A stretch of 7,526 nt of DNA from JAADEM01 sp965371855 (GTDB lineage Bacteria > Bacteroidota > Bacteroidia > Bacteroidales > Marinilabiliaceae). The notes under the pieces are model-generated. The model had not been told where the DNA came from. It searched no databases and saw only the letters and a program-made list of their open reading frames with translations. The DNA is taken from the NCBI GenBank assembly GCA_965371855.1, contig CBDUZZ010000114.1:1-7526 (forward strand). The letters run 5' to 3'. Of the stretch, positions 1 through 6,344 are shown one piece after another; position 1 is the stretch's first letter, and each line of letters opens with the position of its first letter. Both the position numbers and the translations under genes were made by a program.

Positions 1-33
1 GTAAGTGTTTGGGATGATGGAGAGTAGATTTGA

Positions 34-378
34 TTATAGCCAAGTTGGGTTAAATACAATAGAAATAAAATAAACAACGACAATAAATCTTAATAGTCCA
101 GTCAATGCAGGCATTTCAACAAAACGTGTAAGCCAGACCGCAGCAATAGCAAATCCAAAACGGAAAAGAAACATTTTGCTTTTATCACCTTCAACAGCAA
201 AAACCGACAAAATAATAACCGAAGAGATAAATATATCAAACACGACGCCTTTTACGTCTCCACCGAAAAAAGGCCATACAAACATTGAAGCAAAAATAAC
301 CGCAAACAATGCCCAGTTACTCATAAGAAGTTTAACGCGAATAAGACGGTGAATTATCATTTCTTTCTTCATTTTCAT
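34..378 (-). CDS. small four-helix membrane protein of unknown function
   Basis: I do not recognise this 114-residue protein. It has a short basic N-terminus (MKMKKEM, then R/K residues to about 16) and four hydrophobic stretches at about 22-38, 43-62, 69-85 and 93-109, so it is very probably an inner-membrane protein with no soluble domain. Start codons at residues 1, 3 and 7 are all possible; none has a clear Shine-Dalgarno, which is normal in Bacteroidota. The pattern of a basic N-terminus plus four helices vaguely resembles the front end of bacterial two-TM-type potassium channel proteins of this phylum, but no pore motif (TVGYGD-like) is present. The frame stays open for the 11 codons after the stop, to the window edge, so it could be the front of a longer gene broken by a TAA. 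It is separated from the next gene upstream by a terminator, so it is not part of that operon. Confidence 0.55.
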   Translation of the reverse strand: MKMKKEMIIHRLIRVKLLMSNWALFAVIFASMFVWPFFGGDVKGVVFDIFISSVIILSVFAVEGDKSKMFLFRFGFAIAAVWLTRFVEMPALTGLLRFIVVVYFISIVFNPTWL

Positions 379-474
379 TATATTTTACCAGATGGTTATA
401 TAATAATCTTTTACAAAATAAAAATATATTTTTATATATAAAAACTTCACACTCCATAACCACTTTAAACCAAC
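379..474. other. AT-rich spacer
   Basis: This spacer lies between the operon terminator and the small membrane protein. It contains a low-complexity A/T run around 419-445 (AAAATATATTTTTATATATA-like) that is nearly self-complementary. I could not find a convincing TTTG-N19-TAnnTTTG promoter for the gene at 378; the nearest -7 candidates carry mismatches and lack a -33 partner. Confidence 0.5.
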
Positions 475-503
475 AAAAAACGGCACATTAATGTACCGTT
501 TTT
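475..503 (-). terminator. intrinsic terminator of the DUF4831-pepD-MFS operon
   Basis: CGGCACATT (481-489) faces AATGTACCG (490-498). Read on the minus strand, the single imperfect pair becomes a T.G wobble, whereas on the plus strand it is a C/A mismatch. So the hairpin is better formed in leftward transcripts. Flanking A (476-480) and T (499-503) runs extend the stem and give the U-tract. It lies about 22 bases past the transporter stop codon. Confidence 0.8.
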
Positions 504-524
504 ATTTATCACAAAACTCTTGTT

Positions 525-2213
525 TTACTTCTTTATATTAGGCATTTCCAGTCCATATCCTTTCTTTCTATCCTCAATTCTGAGTAAAAATGCAAATAAT
601 AATGACATAATGGAAAGAGCAAGGAAGATCAACATATCATAGAAATAATTATATCTGATATTAAGTCTTTCCTTCTCAATGGCCTGATAAGCATTTTGTT
701 TCCCAATATCGATCACCTTCTTCAAAACAACTTTTTTATCTCCTGATAAGTCAACATCCTGAAGATTTTGAACAATACTTGAGTAAATCTCATCTTCAAC
801 CTTTTTTATATCAACCACTTCAATTGATACTGGTTCGTATGTGGTATATTGCACAACAGAATCTACAGCTGTACCGGTAGCTTTTTCAACCGCCTTAGAA
901 ATTTCCTTTTTAGTAAAGCTTTGACCCGATAGTGTTTGACTAAATGCCTTTTCAATAGCTGTTTTAACCACAACTTTATTTGGAGAAACATCAGGGTTGG
1001 TTGAATTAAGCACGAATCCCAAAATCAAAGGAATGAATAAAAGGCCGATATTCTGTATCCAAAATATTACAGCATAAGCTGTTCCTAATTGCTTTTCAGG
1101 AATAATTTTGGGAACGGATGGCCACATTGCAGAAGGAACAAGGGAAAAACCAACACCAAGTACAAGTACCATAACAGTTGCAACCCACCAGTAGTTTAAT
1201 GCAGGGATGGCAAGAACTCCATGAACAAAAATAAGAATTACTGATCCAACAATCATAATAGTGGCTCCTTTTCCGTACTTATCGTAGATACTACCAAAAA
1301 GTGGTGTAAGAAACATAGTACCTAACGGTAACAGACCCGGTATAGTACCGGCCAAGTATGGATCAACATTGTATTTGTTAATCATCAAATCAGTAGCATA
1401 AAAAAGAAATGGAAAAACTGCTGAATAGAAAAGCACACATAATATGGCAATATACCAGAAACCCAGATTACCGATAATTAGCTTGATATCACTGATTTTA
1501 AATTCATCGTCAGCAGACACCTCTTGTTTATCAACACCTTCAGACTTATCTAGTTTAATATCTAAAAAAGAAAAAGTAATAAACGAACCAACACCTATTA
1601 GCATTACAATCAATGCAAACAGAATGGGAGCTGTAAGGTTAAAATTCTTAGCCAAAGGAAGTGAAATCATCAAGGCAAGCATTGTACCCAAACGGGCTAT
1701 TGACATCTGCATACCCATAGCGAGCGCCAGTTCTTTCCCTTTAAACCAACGCACAACGGCTTTGGATATAGTAATACCAATAGCTTCAGTACCTACTCCA
1801 AATATTGCAAAACCCAAAGATGAAAGCAACACCTGCATTTTCATCTCTCCAAGCAGTGGAATATTCACAACTGCGCCCTCGGCAAACTGATGTTTAACTG
1901 CCCAATAATTCAGGGCTGTTCCCAAAAACATAATTATTGTAGCACCTAACCCGGTTTTTCTTATCCCTAATTTATCCAGAATAAAACCACTGAAAATAAG
2001 CATAAACAGGAAAACATTAAACCAGGCATAAGCCGAAGTGTAAGTTCCAAAGTCTTCACTATTCCATCCAAGTATACTCTCTAACATCGGTTTAATAGAA
2101 GAGAGTGCATAATTAAAATAATATGCCCCAAAAATTGATAATGAAGCCAGGATTAATGCTGTCCAACGGGCTTTAACAGAATCCCTAAGTGTTTTTCGAA
2201 TTACTTCAGTCAT
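525..2213 (-). CDS. MFSD1-like major facilitator transporter, probable dipeptide carrier
   Basis: This 562-residue, 12-helix MFS transporter would sit in the inner membrane. The MFS motif A equivalent after TM2 is GFILDKLGIRKTG (76-88). Several blocks match human MFSD1 as I remember it: WFKGKEL (156-162), an ARLGT block (173-177), an AVFPF block (265-269), and PEKQLGTAYA with IQN (372-388). MFSD1 is a lysosomal dipeptide transporter. Its substrate-binding Glu and Arg (E150 and R181, from memory) correspond to E143 and R174 here, with the same 31-residue spacing. About 115 mostly polar residues (about 404-520) are inserted between TM11 and TM12 (523-545), at a point where MFSD1 has a short loop; topology places them in the periplasm. 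The gene follows pepD by 42 nt on the same strand and ends at a terminator, so it is the last gene of that operon. MFS membership is firm. Dipeptide as substrate is inferred from the MFSD1 match and the neighbouring dipeptidase; direction and coupling ion are unknown. Confidence 0.9.
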   Translation of the reverse strand: MTEVIRKTLRDSVKARWTALILASLSIFGAYYFNYALSSIKPMLESILGWNSEDFGTYTSAYAWFNVFLFMLIFSGFILDKLGIRKTGLGATIIMFLGTALNYWAVKHQFAEGAVVNIPLLGEMKMQVLLSSLGFAIFGVGTEAIGITISKAVVRWFKGKELALAMGMQMSIARLGTMLALMISLPLAKNFNLTAPILFALIVMLIGVGSFITFSFLDIKLDKSEGVDKQEVSADDEFKISDIKLIIGNLGFWYIAILCVLFYSAVFPFLFYATDLMINKYNVDPYLAGTIPGLLPLGTMFLTPLFGSIYDKYGKGATIMIVGSVILIFVHGVLAIPALNYWWVATVMVLVLGVGFSLVPSAMWPSVPKIIPEKQLGTAYAVIFWIQNIGLLFIPLILGFVLNSTNPDVSPNKVVVKTAIEKAFSQTLSGQSFTKKEISKAVEKATGTAVDSVVQYTTYEPVSIEVVDIKKVEDEIYSSIVQNLQDVDLSGDKKVVLKKVIDIGKQNAYQAIEKERLNIRYNYFYDMLIFLALSIMSLLFAFLLRIEDRKKGYGLEMPNIKK

Positions 2214-2255
2214 ATTTGTTACTTTTTCGTTAAATAATATATTTGATAATTTCTT

Positions 2256-3719
2256 TTATTTGTTAGGAGTATTCTTCAAAGTTTCAACAAGAAAATCCCA
2301 AAACTTTTGAACAGTTTCAATGTTTACTTTTTCATCAGGCGAGTGGGGATAACGTATTGTCGGACCAAACGAAATCATATCCCAATTTGGATATGCATTT
2401 CCCAAAATTCCACATTCCAAACCCGCATGAATTCCATTTATTTGAGGAATTACGCCCCATTTATCCTGATAAACATTTTGCATCGTTTTAAGTATTGCTG
2501 AGTCAAGGTTTGGTTTCCAACCCGGATAACGACCGTCAAACAAAATCTCAGCACCGGCCAGACGGAACAAACTTTCATGAACTGATTCCAAATCATCTTT
2601 GGCTGTATCAACAGAACTGCGTATCAAACACTGAATAGCAACACTATCTTTATCACTTTTTATTATAGCCAGATTAGTTGATGTTTCTACCAATCCCTCC
2701 ATGTCAGCACTCATACGTATCACACCGTTAGGGCATGCCTGTATAGCATTAATCAGGTCGTCCTGAACTACTTCATTCATAACAAAATCAGGATTATCAA
2801 CTACTTCTGCATCCATTTGTAAAAAAGGCTCAGTTGAAGAATACTCATTTTTATAAACTGCTTCGTACTCTTTAACAGCCTCCATGAACTGCTCATTTTT
2901 CTCTTTAGGCACTGAAATAACAGCAAAAGCATCACGCGGAATAGCATTACGCAGACTACCTCCATCAACAGAAGAGAGTCTTACCCCAAGTTTTGAAACA
3001 GCATATTTGAGGAATCTGAAAACTAATTTATTTGCATTAGCTCTACCAATATTAATATCGAGTCCGGAGTGGCCACCTTTCAAGCTGGTAACACTTAATT
3101 TATAAGCTAAACTATTATGTGACGGGAAAGGATACTCTTTAAATGAGAAACGAATATTTGCATTAGTACCACCGGCACAACCTACAAAGAGCTGGCCTTC
3201 ATCCTCAGAATCCATATTAATTAATATGTCACCTTTAAGCAATCCCGGTTTTAACTCATTGGCTCCGGTCATACCAGTTTCTTCATCAATTGTTACCAAT
3301 ACTTCCAATGGCCCATGCACAATATCGTCGGATTGCAAAACTGCCATCGATGCTGCAACACCAATACCATTATCGGCACCAAGTGTAGTTCCTTTAGCTG
3401 TTACCCAACCGTCTTCAACATAAGCATCAATGGGATCTTTTTCAAAATCATGAACCTTATCACTATTTTTTTGAGGAACCATATCGATATGCCCCTGTAA
3501 AATAATTCCCTTACGATTTTCCATTCCCGGAGTTGCCGGCTTACGTATAATTACATTTCCTATTTCATCCTGAATAGTTTCCAATCCTAAAGACCTCCCG
3601 AATTCAGCAACTGCCCCGGCTGCTTTCAGTTCTTTTTTTGAAGGACGCGGAATTTGTGTCAGTTTATAAAAACTTTCCCATAAAAGCTTTGGCTCAAGGT
3701 TTACAATCTCGTTACTCAT
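2256..3719 (-). CDS. pepD: cytosolic Xaa-His dipeptidase PepD (M20C family)
   Basis: PepD (aminoacyl-histidine dipeptidase, carnosinase-like) is a di-zinc enzyme that cleaves dipeptides such as Xaa-His in the cytoplasm. The 487 residues match the usual length (E. coli about 485). All catalytic positions are visible: H77 and D79 in GHIDMV, bridging D116 in LGADNG, general base E146 and ligand E147 in DEETG, D170 in NMDSEDEG, and H459 in YPHSPDE. The lid domain histidine is H217 in KGGHSG. There is no signal peptide, so it acts inside the cell. The ATG at 3719 gives the standard family N-terminus. It lies 28 nt after the DUF4831 gene and 42 nt before the MFS gene, implying co-transcription. Next to a probable dipeptide carrier its likely job is to release free amino acids from imported dipeptides. 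Real specificity may be broader than Xaa-His. Confidence 0.96.
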   Translation of the reverse strand: MSNEIVNLEPKLLWESFYKLTQIPRPSKKELKAAGAVAEFGRSLGLETIQDEIGNVIIRKPATPGMENRKGIILQGHIDMVPQKNSDKVHDFEKDPIDAYVEDGWVTAKGTTLGADNGIGVAASMAVLQSDDIVHGPLEVLVTIDEETGMTGANELKPGLLKGDILINMDSEDEGQLFVGCAGGTNANIRFSFKEYPFPSHNSLAYKLSVTSLKGGHSGLDINIGRANANKLVFRFLKYAVSKLGVRLSSVDGGSLRNAIPRDAFAVISVPKEKNEQFMEAVKEYEAVYKNEYSSTEPFLQMDAEVVDNPDFVMNEVVQDDLINAIQACPNGVIRMSADMEGLVETSTNLAIIKSDKDSVAIQCLIRSSVDTAKDDLESVHESLFRLAGAEILFDGRYPGWKPNLDSAILKTMQNVYQDKWGVIPQINGIHAGLECGILGNAYPNWDMISFGPTIRYPHSPDEKVNIETVQKFWDFLVETLKNTPNK

Positions 3720-3747
3720 AATATCATTCTTTAGAGATAAATTTTAA

Positions 3748-4881
3748 TTATTCTTTATAAATATTTTTAAGAGCTCCCGTGGTGGGATTTAACTCTATTC
3801 GTATATTATCTTTTTCTAACAGATCAACAGGTAAAGATATTAACTGTCCGTATTGTCCCAACAAAACATCCTTTTCGAGTAACAAAATGTTACGATCAAT
3901 TATTTTCACCTCTCCTTTGGCAGGCACACAATAAAATAATCCCTGTCTTAATGGTTCTTTATCGTCAGTTACTACTACACCGGAAGGCAATGCTTTAGGT
4001 TCATTCACATTAATTTCTATATATACCGGGGTTCCGCTCAAATCCATAGGATCAAGAATTCCTTTCTGAGATGAGATCCTGCATAGCACAGCATTATTCA
4101 CACTCATTGAATCAGGTATAAAGTCAAAAGTTTTAGTAACTGTATATGATTCTGTTTTACCAACAAACAGTTCCATCAACTCTCTTTCCAGTTTATTAAG
4201 CTCACTCACCATAACTTCATAAGACTTGCCATCAGGAGGTAATACAGGATAATCTGATGCTAATATTTTAAGCCTGCGTTTTCTTATTTTATAAATTAAG
4301 TTAGCTGTTTCCTCTGCCATTGCAGCAGTAGAAGTTCTTACTAACTGTTTTTCAAGCATTGGCACATCATCAAAATTAACCTCATTCAGAGACGGAGTTT
4401 TCTTCTTAATATTACTATTTAAGGATGATACATATTCAGGTTGCTTTTTAAGATTTACTCCTACCAATACACCTTCAGAAGTAAGATTTATTAATGATGC
4501 AATATTATTACCCGATGAAGTTACACGAAATCTTTTATTGTAATCAGGCTGACCTATTGTATGTAATTTAACACTTTTCAGGCTCCACTCCTCCTTATCC
4601 TCAACAACAACATTATTGACATTAAGCATCTTTTTTGAATAACGGTAGAACTGTCCAACCTTACTAATTGTTTTCTCAGCTTTAATTTCAACCCTTATAA
4701 CAGTAACCGGTAAAGAATAAACCAATGAATTGACAATAGAATTAGACAGGTGGCTAACATTCTGAACATTAACTACAGAAGGAATCTGAACTTCTGTAGC
4801 ACAAGAAACAAATAAAACTACAAGAGTAATTATTGCACTAACCCTTTTTAACTTATAAAATAAAAAACTATGTACATTCAT
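3748..4881 (-). CDS. DUF4831 family lipoprotein
   Basis: This protein is recognised as DUF4831, a Bacteroidota family of unknown function. Family hallmarks are YSLPVTVIRVEI (58-69 in the numbering from the upstream GTG), the EEWSLKSVKL block (100-109), the basic NLIYKIRKRRLKILASDYP block (197-215), PPDGKSYEVM, ELFVGKT, and a C-terminal EL.PTTGALK. The N-terminus has a basic patch, a hydrophobic stretch and a lipobox ending in C30 (LFVSC), followed by ATEV. The predicted product is a lipid-anchored envelope protein; the acidic surface-export tag seen in some Bacteroidota lipoproteins is absent, so the periplasmic face is likelier. I prefer the ATG at 4881 (377 residues); an in-frame GTG at 4890 would add three residues. 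It is the first gene of the operon with pepD and the transporter, so it may serve the same peptide-handling process, but no activity can be assigned. Confidence 0.9.
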   Translation of the reverse strand: MNVHSFLFYKLKRVSAIITLVVLFVSCATEVQIPSVVNVQNVSHLSNSIVNSLVYSLPVTVIRVEIKAEKTISKVGQFYRYSKKMLNVNNVVVEDKEEWSLKSVKLHTIGQPDYNKRFRVTSSGNNIASLINLTSEGVLVGVNLKKQPEYVSSLNSNIKKKTPSLNEVNFDDVPMLEKQLVRTSTAAMAEETANLIYKIRKRRLKILASDYPVLPPDGKSYEVMVSELNKLERELMELFVGKTESYTVTKTFDFIPDSMSVNNAVLCRISSQKGILDPMDLSGTPVYIEINVNEPKALPSGVVVTDDKEPLRQGLFYCVPAKGEVKIIDRNILLLEKDVLLGQYGQLISLPVDLLEKDNIRIELNPTTGALKNIYKE

Positions 4882-4903
4882 AATATTCACGATATAACTA
4901 TAT

Positions 4904-4933
4904 CACATATATAATACTAATTAGTGTTTGCAA
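4904..4933 (-). promoter_or_regulatory. putative Bacteroidota promoter for the DUF4831-pepD-MFS operon
   Basis: Read on the minus strand, TTG (4933-4931) is followed by 19 nt and TATATGTG (4911-4904), one mismatch from TAnnTTTG. It would start transcription about 15-20 nt before the ATG at 4881. The region is very AT-rich, so a chance match is possible. A perfect 10-bp palindrome lies in the spacer and a 6+6 dyad overlaps the -7 region. Confidence 0.35.
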
Positions 4934-4950
4934 GAAAGAATGACAGACAT

Positions 4951-5032
4951 CGTCATTGCGAGGACGATAGGACGAAGCAATCTATTGATATTCAATAGAG
5001 ATTGCTTCACTCGTACCTCATTCGCAATGACG
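4951..5032. repeat. imperfect inverted repeat, REP/MITE-like interspersed element
   Basis: The outer arms CGTCATTGCGA (4951-4961) and its complement (5022-5032) are perfect. The middle arms GAAGCAATCT (4974-4983) and AGATTGCTTC (4999-5008) are perfect. The inner arms TCTATTGA and TCAATAGA (4981-4988, 4992-4999) close on a TAT loop, with a 2-nt bulge between middle and inner arms. The 11-13 bases between outer and middle arms pair poorly. The CGTCATTGCGAGGA...GAAGCAATCT wording is one I know from dispersed extragenic palindromes in many bacterial genomes. It has no coding capacity. As RNA it would form a long hairpin downstream of dxr, but no U-tract follows, so a simple terminator role is not supported. 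Confidence 0.8.
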
Positions 5033-5141
5033 CGAACCTCCAAATTTGATAGTTTTCTTACAGAAACTAATTACCATAAATCTGACCAATTTCACTTAGC
5101 CCACCAAAGATATAAGAAAATAATATATGAACAACATTTTT
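5033..5141. other. intergenic sequence with no recognised feature
   Basis: This is AT-rich sequence between the inverted repeat and the heptamer repeats. I see no gene, hairpin with U-tract, promoter or RNA gene on either strand. Confidence 0.5.
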
Positions 5142-5177
5142 CAGTTAACAGTTAGCAGTAATAAGCTTAGCAGTTGT
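5142..5177. repeat. degenerate CAGTTAR heptamer repeats
   Basis: CAGTTAA (5142), CAGTTAG (5149) and CAGTAAT (5156) run in 7-nt phase. After an interruption containing AAGCTTAG comes CAGTTGT (5171). TTAGCAG occurs twice, at 5152 and 5167. The series ends 2 bases from the dxr stop. It resembles short tandem heptamer repeats seen between genes in several bacterial groups; the copy number here is low and degenerate. Confidence 0.55.
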
Positions 5178-5179
5178 CA

Positions 5180-6340
5180 CTATCCCCTTCTTCTAATTAC
5201 CTCACGAGCCATTTTCCTGGCACTGTTATCTAAAAGCATATAATCATCCAAAGTTGGATGGGCGATAAAACCAACTTTACTCATTGTTTCTTCAATAACA
5301 TCTGACATTTCAAGAAACCCAATACCACCCTGTAAAAACGCATCCACTGCAACTTCATTGGATGCATTTAGTACACATGGCATACCTCCTCCCTCTTTCA
5401 TAGCCTGATAAGCCAGATTCAGATTTCTAAACGTCTTGTCATCTGCCTTTTCAAAAGTAAGCTGAGTGTAATCGAGAAAATTAAATCTTTCAAAGTTGGA
5501 TTTTATACGTTCAGGAAAAGTTAATGCATACTGAATAGGCAAACGCATATCAGGCAAACCCATTTGAGCCTTCATCGAACCATCTTCAAACTGCACAATA
5601 GAATGAATAATTGATTGCGGATGCACAATAATATCTATCTGTTCCGGCTTAAGTCCAAAAAGCCATTTTGCCTCAATAGCCTCAAGTCCTTTATTCATTA
5701 ACGATGCTGAATCAATAGTTATCTTATCCCCCATCGACCAGTTTGGGTGATTTAATGCCTGGGCACGTGTAACATTTTTCATAAACTCTACAGTCTCTCC
5801 CCTGAATGGGCCTCCTGAAGCAGTAAGATAAATCTTCTCAACAGGGTTCTGAAACTCTCCTGCCAAACATTGAAATATTGCTGAATGCTCTGAATCTACA
5901 GGTAATATACTCACCCTTTTTTCATGTGCAAGCTGGGTTATTATCTCCCCTGCAACAACAAGAGTCTCTTTATTTGCCAAAGCAATGGACTTTCCTGCCT
6001 TAATAGCACTGATGGTAGGAGAAAGACCTGCAAAACCAACCATAGCTGTAAGTACGATATCTATTTCTTCACTCTGAACAATTTGGTCAATCGCTTCATT
6101 TCCGGCGTATATCTTTATTGGTTCTGAAGCCAAAGCTTCCTTTAACACTTGATATTTCTCTACATTTCCAATAACAACGGCATTAGGCTGAAATTTCCTG
6201 GCCTGATCAACAAGTTCATCTACACTGTTTCTCGCAGTCAACACCTCTACCTGAAAAATATCAGGATGCTGTTCAATAACTTCAAGGGTTTGCTTACCGA
6301 TGGAACCGGTTGAACCTAATATGGCAATACGTTTTATCAT
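5180..6340 (-). CDS. dxr: 1-deoxy-D-xylulose 5-phosphate reductoisomerase
   Basis: Dxr (IspC) converts 1-deoxy-D-xylulose 5-phosphate to 2-C-methyl-D-erythritol 4-phosphate with NADPH and a divalent metal. This is the second step of the MEP isoprenoid pathway in the cytoplasm and the target of fosmidomycin. The 386 residues are the normal length. Visible motifs are the Rossmann GSTGSIG (9-15), LANKE (121-125), metal ligands D149 and E151 in PVDSEHSA, the phosphate-binding SGGPFR (175-180), HPNWSMG (198-204), and SLMNKGLE with ligand E220. The frame is open 48 codons further upstream, but that part lies inside the M23 gene and shows no Dxr homology; MIKRIAILGSTG at 6340 is the standard N-terminus. 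Translation would start 4 nt after the M23 stop, suggesting translational coupling. It ends with tandem in-frame stops TAG TGA. The rseP gene often found after dxr in this phylum is not here. Confidence 0.98.
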   Translation of the reverse strand: MIKRIAILGSTGSIGKQTLEVIEQHPDIFQVEVLTARNSVDELVDQARKFQPNAVVIGNVEKYQVLKEALASEPIKIYAGNEAIDQIVQSEEIDIVLTAMVGFAGLSPTISAIKAGKSIALANKETLVVAGEIITQLAHEKRVSILPVDSEHSAIFQCLAGEFQNPVEKIYLTASGGPFRGETVEFMKNVTRAQALNHPNWSMGDKITIDSASLMNKGLEAIEAKWLFGLKPEQIDIIVHPQSIIHSIVQFEDGSMKAQMGLPDMRLPIQYALTFPERIKSNFERFNFLDYTQLTFEKADDKTFRNLNLAYQAMKEGGGMPCVLNASNEVAVDAFLQGGIGFLEMSDVIEETMSKVGFIAHPTLDDYMLLDNSARKMAREVIRRRG

Positions 6341-6344
6341 AATT

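Noticed and set aside
1444..1890. Plus-strand open frame of 148 codons
   Set aside because: It lies wholly antisense to the MFS gene, with serine/proline/isoleucine-rich shadow composition and no domain.
2884..3500. Three short plus-strand open frames opposite pepD
   Set aside because: All are shadows of the strongly supported pepD coding sequence.
4882..4890. GTG at 4890 as start of the DUF4831 gene
   Set aside because: An ATG three codons later keeps the full signal peptide and suits the candidate promoter better; the difference is only three residues and cannot be excluded.
4951..5032. Inverted repeat as an intrinsic terminator or as part of a CRISPR array
   Set aside because: No U-tract follows on either strand, and there is only one unit with no spacers.
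4928..5155. Plus-strand open frame of 75 codons across the spacer
   Set aside because: It is the accidental translation of the inverted repeat; the DIVIARTIGRSN...-type wording is typical of spurious proteins from such repeats.
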